From Ruminococcus sp. UBA3665 (GTDB lineage: Bacteria; Bacillota; Clostridia; Oscillospirales; Ruminococcaceae): a stretch of 19,399 bases of DNA. This document shows positions 9,101 to 15,770 of the stretch, in pieces (position 1 is the first letter of the stretch; each line of letters opens with the position of its first letter). Below the pieces are notes generated by a model. That model was not told the DNA's origin. It made no database searches and saw only the letters and a list, made by a program, of their open reading frames with translations. Where the stretch lies: the NCBI GenBank assembly GCA_002373165.1, contig DFJS01000033.1, forward strand, positions 1-19,399, written 5' to 3'. A program made the translations under genes and the position numbers.

Positions 9101-10699
9101 ATTCGGGTCAATTCCAAGCTTGATTTTTCCGTTGCGTGATTCCGCATAGGACAAGCTGACTGTCTCGGAAATATTCACAGTATTATTGGACTTGCTGTCA
9201 CCAAGCTGTTTGTAGATTTTCTGATTTCCGTTGACATACAGCCAGTTTTCTTTCCCGTAATAAGTAGAGAACAATCTGCTTTTGCAGCCGGTGGAAGTGG
9301 TATCGAATTTTACATAGCTGGCATACTTCATTGCTGTTCCTGTCGATTTTTCGGAGGAAGTTTTATGATCGCCGTTGTTGGAAACGATAGAAAAACTGTA
9401 ACTGGAGTAAGTATCAGTATCATAAGTCACGCCGTTCATGGAAGTGGCCTGTGAAAGAATATTCTGTGCTATTTCTTCCGGAACTGCGATGGAAGGTTTG
9501 GCCTTGACAATGGGAAAACCGAACTGATTCACCTGCGAGGCATCATAAGTATTTTCCTCTGTGATTTTTTTGCCGAGCCATACAATCACGGTACTGCGTT
9601 CGGCATCGGCATTGACGGCATCACTGTTCAGACGCACTTCAAAATAGCTGCCTGTTTCGTATTCGCCTGTTAATGGAATCCGAATCGTTTTTTCCGTTTC
9701 GCCGGGTACAAATGCCACCTGTACATCATTCTGCGGTTCATAATTTTCATAAGGAATTGCTGTACCGGCCACAGTCTGGCAGACGGCGGCGGCATAGTAA
9801 TCCAGACCGCTGATCCGCTGGATGGTGACTTCGGCATATTCCGCATTTTTTTCCGTGATGACTTCGGCATCCTTCATAGCAAAGACGATATCTTCAGCTT
9901 CTTCGTTATCATCAATTGTCAGCTGATATTCCATCTGATCGCCGAGAACGCCGACCGTGGCATTTCCCAGGATGAGGCTTGCAGCCTCCTGACTTTCTGC
10001 CTTATTGTCATCGTTTATGCGGATGCAGATAATTTTCTCGAACTCACCTGCGGCAAAGGGAATAGTAAATGCCGCACCATCCACAGCGTTGATGACTTCA
10101 TTTTCTGCCGCAGCCGCCGCGGCCACTCTGGCGGCATACGCTTCATATTCGCCGCGCCAGTTGGTACTGATTGTATTTTTCCCGGTTTGTTCGGCAAATG
10201 CACTGCGCAGGGACATTTTGGGAGCATCCTGCATTTCTTCTGTTTCCGATTCTGTTTCTGCAATTTCCGGTTCTTGTTCAGTTTCCTGCACAGCAGCGAC
10301 TTCAAAGGCCGTTTGTCCGGCAGTCTCTTCATCCGGATATACTTTTCTCAAGCCGTCAAGATAATAAATCTCATAGTCTTCGCCATACTTGGCAGTAATA
10401 TCCACACTTTTCAGGTCGACAGAAGCATCGGAAGAAGTATCGCCCATGCGGACGATTTTTATTTCGATATCCTGTGAACCTTCGGTCACGGTGCTGCCGT
10501 TTTCATAGAAAGAGAAGGCCCCTTCCGGATAGTCCTCAATACGGCTTGCCAGTTCTGCACGGAGCTGTTCCTGTTCGGCCTGTGCTTCCTCATAGAGTGC
10601 GCCGACCTGCATAACCGGGAGTGCCTGAATGGCAAGCGCAGCCGTCATGCTGAGTGCAAGCAGATTACGGGCAGTTTTTTTGATTTTTTTCTTTTTCAA
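3185..10699 (-). CDS. Giant LPxTG cell-wall anchored multidomain surface protein
   Basis: 2504 residues. The TTG at 10699 is the likely start: AGAGGTG at 10706-10712 stands 6 nt before it, while the earlier in-frame GTG (10708) lies inside that site. A Lys-rich signal peptide (KKKKIKK, then a hydrophobic stretch) occupies about 1-38. Calx-beta-like strands follow at about 60-110 (YGEDYEI), 208-243 and 270-375, the first two separated by a Glu-rich linker. Later regions are a carboxypeptidase-regulatory-like fold (DNNGQYSVDA, about 918-947), a propeller- or sialidase-like region (about 1460-1940), a CARDB-like region (about 1970-2090), an Ig/BIG2-like domain (about 2217-2303) and an SEPDT wall-spanning repeat (about 2360-2385). 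LPQTG at 2463-2467, a hydrophobic span and RRKK form a sortase signal. It is likely an adhesin or surface scaffold. Its position between exporter and peptide genes is unusual; the domain names are read by eye. Confidence 0.92.
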   Translation of the reverse strand: MKKKKIKKTARNLLALSMTAALAIQALPVMQVGALYEEAQAEQEQLRAELASRIEDYPEGAFSFYENGSTVTEGSQDIEIKIVRMGDTSSDASVDLKSVDITAKYGEDYEIYYLDGLRKVYPDEETAGQTAFEVAAVQETEQEPEIAETESETEEMQDAPKMSLRSAFAEQTGKNTISTNWRGEYEAYAARVAAAAAAENEVINAVDGAAFTIPFAAGEFEKIICIRINDDNKAESQEAASLILGNATVGVLGDQMEYQLTIDDNEEAEDIVFAMKDAEVITEKNAEYAEVTIQRISGLDYYAAAVCQTVAGTAIPYENYEPQNDVQVAFVPGETEKTIRIPLTGEYETGSYFEVRLNSDAVNADAERSTVIVWLGKKITEENTYDASQVNQFGFPIVKAKPSIAVPEEIAQNILSQATSMNGVTYDTDTYSSYSFSIVSNNGDHKTSSEKSTGTAMKYASYVKFDTTSTGCKSRLFSTYYGKENWLYVNGNQKIYKQLGDSKSNNTVNISETVSLSYAESRNGKIKLGIDPNGLNCNGEYKLNSFTVYRPRYTIEMKNVNPNFTSKTYTSSTKYTTSNVSALTSTSWTANKTMSYTSGNISISPGTVRAGITLTGYNVYINGTKISASIASDGYISYDELDNLRSSYQSKLESAKYKVVIEPVYSVKSAKVTFESQNSSLVNFSGFSGTLSCTQIDKINFSAGTVGNQNFSISSVSHEYKNGNNRTSIKNYTSKSGTVSVSHDQEYLKVYYQNPTLKIAYMPDEVKAGNAGIGAVTLAAYDKPSDIIDTSTYQSSFILKGTSYDVTAMNKNYLLNAVMGQDYRYTLTDSRNGNIIPMSTRVKWTYLDKDQQYKTVWGYSYVFQPFFADTEINYQFVEMQDDQAMAGVTGTVKTKEALLFSTSNQVKEVPAVGFRVNIGGVDTTTDNNGQYSVDANFNKGEYVGAYLSYDTISAVDSIAISKNAVKNFTVNVNTSENLTVTSSKMTYDEYTDVYKDGQRVTNEKTTSTITQMDTTYHLYLTASGKAGAAPDHAEFYIYDKSGKRKDSMTKSVKFDSSGSLRLDINPVKDGLAVGDSFTVKLFDKNGKGYYEHHTAVVVIEKLSGLYTFNYPGIKNENDNVFIKAVGGVGIAFDAALDAMANDYGPYVDDDGVTHQMMYLGMGEGFTDAEAVYEMKQDLDERFSDIKTGDYTPELSGYDDEISLFGDDPDNDFSMSLKVGVIMDCIAVTDDPKHKGELIFNDYYLIANAAVEYENQWKFTVGPVDVEVNLKVNTGDVSDNTSPGVRWHFYADEDARQYMNSSSIFDLFAANDIYNEGDIAMVMGINGKVAATIGKAAIGVEGGLDLKVSHHSAYFSEWKSWAHTGAISVSPSIAMKLLTVSIPVWTKTWAWQYGSDAKSLPARMQEASEEEMLFTSTAMKQISDFSAAQEAVWNSYPRPKQKPGGVDASVQNVLKEAVADTAAVRMQNLGNGKYLAVFLDAVPGRDALNALGAYYTVFDGSAWSMPVLLEDDGTIDQLPSICQAGSKGWLIAWSDADRILTEADTVTDSLNALDLTGCFFDAETNTAGEIMQLTRSTQEDTVSDTNPQIVYYQDGDQEYMRLYYTKSEYEISDETEGEVVGDILNPYELIAVRTYDFKNNTWAEEYSGSVRENVLEAVGEEEYDQYLENWYGQEFLDLAPAVEITEELDDFGYWAEGTSAEITETDLSEAAVKDGAAIAYNHLSLFAYALDKGGMAQETGDQNLYLQIYNMHDEEYHYPIQITSNNAEISNIQFVRMPLPGSEGTTEATYLFWLENGVVKRINISSLVSDHLLEGKTSDGQAFYYINKTYSEENNAYESAQTVASGWQNAQDDEQKDITSFKVRQQGNYNYIVWTQFVPSGDEERETQELQLFAVREDTVTGEKSMPVQLTDDIDQYIRNFDCIVTEDGNLDVLANCLTLNADGEADPASAQMKSFHIIPSDKFAIESVEVGSVEIKEDEQPLVNVDVTVANRSLTAKDHIVVELHNAADEIVSASNAPQVTYQLQETITEDDGVALEAEEFKTAAEPLTLSGGEVYSTRLTLPLNEDGSYAGTLYVRSGDTVLGTQELNGSVSAKLCAEEFSSQITERGKIALSAQIQNNSLLHSEETQIVYGYVDENGQRIQLGSQPLAALEPDETADFSANVEIDFAKFQSRTEEDGTLVDSMQFYVDTNAANSKPAYSTVELTASAEEVELMNNLKARSDVSVQCSAFNTDGELKAQRLLHTGDVSTLNLAVGEKLAQNIPEYVNRTKLVWTAASDQVASVDADGTVRLLGTGTTKFKGYLMPADSASILYEEGGVEEVDNYHLMPASMVLPVEAVVTVSASGTAVLESVVESTETTEPDTTEPDTSEPDTSEPDTSEPSETLPTETAAYIADVDEICNRAKEAYRQANNIQPAEAQAIRNDDGTLDITMTDENGSVLDVYTIDPTTGEGTDSDGKAVKLPQTGNNTPNSLFTVTASLLTMLAGAFAVVKSGILRRKKNEE
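3561..3620 (-). repeat. 15-bp tandem repeat encoding SEPDT/TEPDT
   Basis: Four 15-bp units (gaagtatcgggttca and near copies, as read on the plus strand) lie head to tail, with degenerate copies on both sides. They encode the acidic Ser/Thr-Glu-Pro-Asp-Thr stretch before the LPQTG anchor. Such arrays usually span the cell wall and can change copy number by slippage without shifting the frame. Confidence 0.85.
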
Positions 10700-10705
10700 T
10701 ATAAT

Positions 10706-10712
10706 CACCTCT
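10706..10712 (-). promoter_or_regulatory. Ribosome binding site that sets the TTG start of the giant protein
   Basis: AGAGGTG on the minus strand sits 6 nt before the TTG at 10699. The in-frame GTG at 10708-10706 is part of this site, so the TTG is preferred and the protein begins MKKKKIKK. Confidence 0.75.
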
Positions 10713-10728
10713 AAAAATATATTTATTT

Positions 10729-10753
10729 AAAAAGAGTATTCTGCTCTCTTTTT
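10729..10753 (-). terminator. Weak terminator or attenuator hairpin between exporter and giant-protein genes
   Basis: On the minus strand AAAAAGAG (10753-10746) pairs with CTCTTTTT (10736-10729) around a 9-nt loop. This gives an A-tract, stem, T-tract order. The stem overlaps the stop codon of the second exporter gene (10752-10754). It is A/T-rich and probably leaky, so it could lower rather than abolish expression of the giant protein and peptide genes. Confidence 0.4.
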
Positions 10754-12929
10754 ACTGAATTTGCTGTCTGGAGACCAGATCGGCAAAGAAGCCTTTTTTC
10801 TCCAGAAGTTCGTCATAACTGCCGTCCTCGATAATTTTTCCCTTGTCAAGGACGATAATCCTGTCACACTGCCGGATTGTAGACAGTCTGTGAGCAATGA
10901 CAATCCGGGTGCATTTCAGATGGTCAAGCGTATCAGAGACGGTTTTTTGTGTGAGATTATCCAGTGCAGAGGTCGCCTCATCAAACATTAAGATTTTCGG
11001 CTTTCCGGCAATGGCACGGGCGATAATGATACGCTGTCTCTGACCGCCGGAAATACCGCCCCCGCCTTCGGAAACCATTGTGAACATTCCCATTGGCATA
11101 TTACGGATATCTTCGGCAATACCGGCTTTTTCGGCAACTTCCCAGGCATCATCGAGTGTCAGGTCAGGAGCAGAAATGGCGATATTCGAGAAAATATCTC
11201 CCTGAAATAATTTGCCGTTCTGCATGACAACCCCGATTTTCCGGCGGAGGGATTTCAGGTCAATGCTGTTCAGGTCTTTTCCGTCAAAGTAGACTGCCCC
11301 TTTCTGAGGACGTTCAAAGCCGAGCAGCAGGCGCATCAAAGTTGATTTACCGCAGCCGCTTTTTCCGACAATGGCAATATACTGACCTGCACGGATTTTC
11401 AATGATAAATCATCCAGTACCAGCGGCATATTTTCGGCATACCGGAAAGAAACGTTATTCAGTTCAATGCCGCCGGAAATGCGTGTTAAAACGTGCTTTC
11501 GCTCCGAGACTTCCGGAACAGTTTCCAGAATAGGCTTTACCATTTCCAGCATTGGGCGGATATTGGCAGTTTGCAGGGCAATATCAGAAATATTGACAAA
11601 TGCACCTGATACCATGCCGAATGCAGTATAAAAAGCATAGTAGGATGCTGTGTCGGTTTGAGTGTGAACAGCCAGAGCATACAGTATCATTGTCCCAGCC
11701 AGAGAAACCGCAGTTGTCAGTACCGGGTGCAGTGTCAGGAATAACGGCGGCCGGTACAGAAGCTCCGCCTGCTGTGCGTAAAGATTGCCCCAGCGTGCAA
11801 ATGCTCTCTTTTCCGAACCGGAAAGTTTGATTTTCTGTACACCGGAAATCAGTGCAAAGCTCATGCCGTTTTCCTTTGCAGAAAGAGCCATCTGTCTTTG
11901 ACTGATTTTGATTTGTACAAATGCCGCTGCCAGTGACAGCAGCAGTGTCACAAGGAGAATCAGTACAGCCGGAAGTGCCAGCGTTGGCGTATACTGCCAG
12001 ATTTGTATCAGATATAGAAGCGAAAATACAGAAGTCAGTCCGATTTGCAGAATAGCTTCTGTCAGTATCGTACAAATACTGTTCATGTACTGAATGCGTG
12101 CAGAAAGTTCACCTGCACTGTAATCTTTGAAAAAATCTGCCGGAAGTGACAATACACGAATCATAGCAGCTGCCTGTACAGTGACATCAAGTTTGGTCTG
12201 AATCCGTGCAGTCAGGAGATTTCTGACTGAGGAAAACAGCAGAGAACTAAGGATTGTACAGACCAGAAATATCCCGGCCGCCTGTAAAAGTGCTATTTGT
12301 CCGGAAGGAATCACATCTGCAAAAAAGACATGATTCAGATAGGGTGTCAGCATTCCAATGCCTGTGACAACAAGTGTCACCAGTGCCAGCAGCAGATAAT
12401 CCGCTGCCGACAGCACTTCGGCAATATATCGAAGCAGTTCAGAAAGTCCCAGTTTCCGCAGTGGAAAAGGCTTATAGAATGCCAATGCTTCTGTTTCAAA
12501 CTGGTCTGCATTTTTTTTGGTGATGCGCACTCGCTTGCCTGTCTCAAAATCGAGAAAAGTATATCCAGCCAAGCCTGACGGAAGCAGAGCAGTCACATTG
12601 CCATCACTTTTCCGTACACCGAGCATTGCACCGAAAGCATCTTGATACCATTTGTCTTTCAGCTCGACATTCCGGCGCATGATACCGTAGGGACGCAGCA
12701 GATATTCCAGCTGTTCATCCAGTTTTTTGACAGATGCAGGAATTTCCTGTGTTGGAATATGGTAATATTTTAGAATCTCATCAATAGCATTTTTGGTCAC
12801 ACGGCTCTCATCGAGTACATCAAAAATTCTTCTTCCGAGAACGGCACCAGCCATTTTATCGAAGGCATCAGAAAAAACCGCCTGTTCTCCGGCTTTTCTC
12901 TGCCGTATCTGTTCATCAAACCAGCCCAT
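10752..12929 (-). CDS. NHLP-type bacteriocin export ABC transporter, permease/ATPase subunit without active peptidase
   Basis: This 725-residue protein has the NHLP ABC2 layout. A soluble N-terminal region of about 165 residues contains the typical KWYQDAFGAMLG segment and lacks the C39 Cys motif. About six membrane spans follow (roughly 170-450), then an ATPase domain. The ATPase motifs are intact: Walker A GKSGCGKST near 521, signature SGGQRQR near 624, Walker B ILMFDEATSALD, and H-loop IAHRLSTIR. It probably pairs with the C39-bearing subunit encoded 16 nt upstream to move the leader-cleaved peptide across the membrane. The start has only a weak AGTGAG-type site, so its translation may depend on coupling to the upstream gene. 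Confidence 0.93.
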   Translation of the reverse strand: MGWFDEQIRQRKAGEQAVFSDAFDKMAGAVLGRRIFDVLDESRVTKNAIDEILKYYHIPTQEIPASVKKLDEQLEYLLRPYGIMRRNVELKDKWYQDAFGAMLGVRKSDGNVTALLPSGLAGYTFLDFETGKRVRITKKNADQFETEALAFYKPFPLRKLGLSELLRYIAEVLSAADYLLLALVTLVVTGIGMLTPYLNHVFFADVIPSGQIALLQAAGIFLVCTILSSLLFSSVRNLLTARIQTKLDVTVQAAAMIRVLSLPADFFKDYSAGELSARIQYMNSICTILTEAILQIGLTSVFSLLYLIQIWQYTPTLALPAVLILLVTLLLSLAAAFVQIKISQRQMALSAKENGMSFALISGVQKIKLSGSEKRAFARWGNLYAQQAELLYRPPLFLTLHPVLTTAVSLAGTMILYALAVHTQTDTASYYAFYTAFGMVSGAFVNISDIALQTANIRPMLEMVKPILETVPEVSERKHVLTRISGGIELNNVSFRYAENMPLVLDDLSLKIRAGQYIAIVGKSGCGKSTLMRLLLGFERPQKGAVYFDGKDLNSIDLKSLRRKIGVVMQNGKLFQGDIFSNIAISAPDLTLDDAWEVAEKAGIAEDIRNMPMGMFTMVSEGGGGISGGQRQRIIIARAIAGKPKILMFDEATSALDNLTQKTVSDTLDHLKCTRIVIAHRLSTIRQCDRIIVLDKGKIIEDGSYDELLEKKGFFADLVSRQQIQ

Positions 12930-12945
12930 TGCTCACTCACTTTCT

Positions 12946-15114
12946 TTATTCATTGGAAATCAGCTCAGTATAATAGCCGCCGTTTGCATACAGTTCCTCA
13001 TGCGTACCACGTTCGACAACATGACCTTTGTCCATGACAATAATTTCGTCACAATCCCGAATAGTAGAAAGCCGATGCGCTACGACAATACAAGTAATGC
13101 CTCTGTTCTTGATTGCTTTTACAACATCATATTCTGTTCTGGCATCCAGTGCAGAGGTAGCTTCATCCATGATGATAATTGTCGGGTCTTGTGCAAGCAC
13201 ACGGGCAATCTCCATCCGCTGCCGCTGTCCGCCGGAAAAGTCCTTGCCGCCCTCACGGATACGGTACTGATAGCCGCCGTCACGCTGCATAATATCCTGA
13301 TGAATCTGTGCATCACGTGCCGCCATAATCATCTCAAAATCTTCTATCGAATCATCCCACATTTTGAGATTGTTCGCAATTGTATCTTCAAATAAAATAA
13401 TATCCTGGTCAACAACAGCCAGCGAACCGGTAAATACATTTCTGTCAATTTCCCGAATAGGCTTTCCATCGAATAGAATTTCTCCGCTCCAAGGTTCGTA
13501 CAATCCTGAAATCAGTTTGGACAGTGTGGACTTGCCGCATCCGGAAGTGCCTACAAATGCAACACGGCTTCCGGTTTTCAGAGTCAGGCTGAAATCTTTA
13601 ATTAACGGCTCTGCCAGGCGCGAATAACCAAATGTGACATTCCGCAGTTCCACGTTTCCGGTCAGTTTGTCGTACTCTTCACATTCTATATCAGCAGCAT
13701 GGCTGACGGTATCTGACGGATAGTGCATGACATCGTCGATACGTTCCATTTCGGTGCGCATTTCCTGCAAATCCTGTCCTGCTTCGATTAGTGTGGAGGC
13801 TGGTTTCAAAAACGCCTCCAGAAAGCCCTGAAATGCCATCAGCATACCGATAGTGAAATTTCCCTGCATGACTGTATGAATACCCATAATCAACACTGCT
13901 GCGGTGGTCAGCTGCGTAACAGCTTCCGGCAAAAGTCCAAGATATTGATTCAGCCTTGCATAGCGTACATTCTGTGTATTGACACTTGCCTGATAGCCAG
14001 CCCATTTTTCAAAGAAACCATTCTCTGTTCCGCTGGATTTAATAGTTTCAATCATTTCAATGCCAGCTACGGTTGTTCCTGCCAGTTTTCCGGCATCACG
14101 CATCTGAATGCGGGTAATATGGATACGCTTGCGGGAAATCAGCTCTGAAAGCAGCAGATTCAGAAAAACAGACACTATTCCCACCAGTGCCATGCGGATA
14201 TTATAACGCAGCATTATTATCAGATAAAACAGCAGCATCAGCATATGCCAGAGAAGCGGTGCAAACTGCCGGACAAGTATCATGGAAATCATGCCGTTCG
14301 CTTCCTGTCGGAGCTGAATATCTCCAGCCATGCGCTGTGAAAAAAAACTCATTGGCATCTGCAATACGTGCCATAAAAAAGAAGAATGTCCTGTAACTGC
14401 CAGTTTTCCGGCAATGCGCAGTGTGTAGACAGCCTGAATCCATGAAACAGCAATCTGTAAAAGGCTGATTCCTGCCAGCAGAAGCAGAAACGAATACAGC
14501 CATTCCGGATTTGTTCCTGTCAGCAGTCTGTCCAGAAACACACGGGAAAATGCCGGTGCAATCAGCTCCAACAGAGACACCAGCACACCGGTGAACATAA
14601 AAAAAGCAATTGCTGTTCCTGCACCTTGTAATCGCTTCACTGCGAAAGAAAGCATACTTTTTGGCTTTCCGCTAGGTTCAAACTGCTCTGCCGGAGATAT
14701 TTGCAGGCAAACACCGGTAAAGGACTGGTCAAATTCTTCCCAACTGACCACACAGCTGCCGTGTTCGGGGTCGTTGAGATAGACCTTATTCTTCCGGAAA
14801 CCCTTTAAGACCACAAAATGATTGAAATTCCAGTGAACAATGCATGGAAATTGCCCATTCTCACGCAGATATGCGGGTTCACAGCGGATTCCTTTGGCGT
14901 TCATGCCGTAATTTCTGGCTGCTTTGAGGATATTCTTCGCTTTGGAACCGTCACGGGAAACACCGCAGTCCATACGCACTTGTTCCAGCGGGAGCCATTT
15001 CTGATAATAGGCAAGAATCATAGTCAGGCTGGCAGCACCGCATTCGAGTGCCTCCATCTGCATGACAACCGGAACATTGGCAACGCCCTTAGTGATAGGC
15101 TCAATTTTCTTCAT
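12946..15114 (-). CDS. NHLP-type C39 peptidase/ABC exporter
   Basis: 722 residues from the ATG at 15114. AGGGAG at 15124-15129 is 9 nt away from this ATG, against only 3 nt from the upstream in-frame TTG at 15120. The N-terminal C39 peptidase is intact: Q19, C25 (QMEALECGAAS), H99 (HWNFNHFVVL) and D115 (LNDPEHG). A membrane domain (about 160-450) is followed by an ATPase with Walker A GTSGCGKST near 520, SGGQRQR near 626, IIIMDEATSALD near 644 and VAHRLSTIR. The family cleaves substrates after a Gly-Gly leader and exports the core, so it is the obvious processor of the 55-residue precursor encoded at 2970-3137. It lies 17 nt after the HlyD-like gene, in the standard NHLP order. Confidence 0.96.
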   Translation of the reverse strand: MKKIEPITKGVANVPVVMQMEALECGAASLTMILAYYQKWLPLEQVRMDCGVSRDGSKAKNILKAARNYGMNAKGIRCEPAYLRENGQFPCIVHWNFNHFVVLKGFRKNKVYLNDPEHGSCVVSWEEFDQSFTGVCLQISPAEQFEPSGKPKSMLSFAVKRLQGAGTAIAFFMFTGVLVSLLELIAPAFSRVFLDRLLTGTNPEWLYSFLLLLAGISLLQIAVSWIQAVYTLRIAGKLAVTGHSSFLWHVLQMPMSFFSQRMAGDIQLRQEANGMISMILVRQFAPLLWHMLMLLFYLIIMLRYNIRMALVGIVSVFLNLLLSELISRKRIHITRIQMRDAGKLAGTTVAGIEMIETIKSSGTENGFFEKWAGYQASVNTQNVRYARLNQYLGLLPEAVTQLTTAAVLIMGIHTVMQGNFTIGMLMAFQGFLEAFLKPASTLIEAGQDLQEMRTEMERIDDVMHYPSDTVSHAADIECEEYDKLTGNVELRNVTFGYSRLAEPLIKDFSLTLKTGSRVAFVGTSGCGKSTLSKLISGLYEPWSGEILFDGKPIREIDRNVFTGSLAVVDQDIILFEDTIANNLKMWDDSIEDFEMIMAARDAQIHQDIMQRDGGYQYRIREGGKDFSGGQRQRMEIARVLAQDPTIIIMDEATSALDARTEYDVVKAIKNRGITCIVVAHRLSTIRDCDEIIVMDKGHVVERGTHEELYANGGYYTELISNE

Positions 15115-15131
15115 AACCAACTGCTCCCTTA

Positions 15132-15602
15132 TTAGTTAAAAATGAATGATATGGGTGAAACGCTTTCGATTGTTACTGAGGTCTGATAGATGCCGTCTGC
15201 AAGTTCCGCAGGCATGGAGACCATGTACACCCAGTCGCCCTCATTTAGTCCGCCGATATGCATAGCATAGGCATCAGTCTTTGATGTCAGCTGAACCGGA
15301 CGAGCCGAAACCTCTGCAATTGTAAGTGTTTGTCCCTCTACATGAACTTCCATGCCGGAACGGATATTTTCGCCTTCTGCTTCGGGAATAAGCATTGTTA
15401 ACGTACCGTCTTCCGCAATTGCCGCTGCTGTCATTACAGTGTTCAGCCGTCCGGTAATGCCCCATATCAGTAAGCCAATCAATAACAGCAAAATCCCTGC
15501 CAATACACTCCAAAGAGCTGGATTGCTCACCCGAATATAATCATTCAACTGGTCAGGAGCTGAGACACGCTCCAAAGTTTTTTTCCGGAATAGTTCCGCC
15601 AT
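15132..15602 (-). CDS. Short HlyD-like NHLP bacteriocin secretion protein
   Basis: 156 residues. The N-terminus (KKTLERVSAPDQLNDYIRVS) matches the conserved start of NHLP secretion proteins. A membrane span follows at about 31-50 (WSVLAGILLLLIGLLIWGIT), then a short beta-rich extracytoplasmic part (GMEVHVEGQTLTIAEV, DWVYMVSMP). Usual HlyD/NHLP adaptors are about twice as long and carry a coiled-coil hairpin, which is absent here. No frameshift is evident, so it looks like a compact form suited to a cell with one membrane. It is the first gene of the export operon, and an AGAGG site lies 7 nt before the ATG. It probably stabilises the ABC pair. Confidence 0.85.
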   Translation of the reverse strand: MAELFRKKTLERVSAPDQLNDYIRVSNPALWSVLAGILLLLIGLLIWGITGRLNTVMTAAAIAEDGTLTMLIPEAEGENIRSGMEVHVEGQTLTIAEVSARPVQLTSKTDAYAMHIGGLNEGDWVYMVSMPAELADGIYQTSVTIESVSPISFIFN

Positions 15603-15664
15603 GCTATCGCCTCTTTCGGATAAGAAATGATGCTCCTGAAAAGAGCAGTCTAATATATATATTA

Positions 15665-15670
15665 ATTATA
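15665..15670 (-). promoter_or_regulatory. -10 box of the export operon promoter
   Basis: A perfect TATAAT lies 62 nt upstream of the HlyD-like ATG. At 17-bp spacing there is no recognisable -35 box; ATGACA at 15691-15696 resembles one but is 20 bp away. This is typical of an activator-dependent promoter, and LytTR-type repeats lie just upstream. Confidence 0.7.
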
Positions 15671-15702
15671 TCATAAACATAAAAATTTTCTGTCATTTTT
15701 TC

Positions 15703-15733
15703 CTGAATGGTATGATTTTTTGACACGAACGGT
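15703..15733 (-). promoter_or_regulatory. LytTR-type direct-repeat binding site upstream of the export operon
   Basis: On the minus strand ACCGTTCGT (15733-15725) and ACCATTCAG (15711-15703) are 9-bp direct repeats separated by 13 bp, a 22-bp period. This is the geometry known for AgrA, ComE and PlnC-type LytTR regulators. The proximal repeat ends 32 bp before the TATAAT. A matching pair with 21 of 31 identical positions stands before the kinase gene. Confidence 0.8.
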
Positions 15734-15770
15734 AAAAAAAGTTCTCTCTCCGACATTGTCAGAGAGAGAA
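15734..15770 (-). terminator. Intrinsic terminator of the kinase/regulator operon
   Basis: On the minus strand TTCTCTCTCTGAC (15770-15758) pairs with GTCGGAGAGAGAA around a 3-nt loop (13 bp, one G-U), followed by a C and seven Ts (15740-15734). The stem contains the last codons and the TGA of the regulator gene. It separates regulator transcription from the export operon, whose LytTR sites begin 1 bp further on. Confidence 0.88.

Noticed and set aside
11584..12075. A 163-codon minus-strand frame inside the second ABC exporter gene
   Set aside because: It is a shifted frame of a well-conserved membrane domain, with Cys/Asn/Ser-rich nonsense composition and no start signals.
15691..15696. ATGACA as the -35 box of the export operon promoter
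   Set aside because: It is 20 bp from the TATAAT, outside the usual 16-18 bp range; an activator-dependent promoter fits better.
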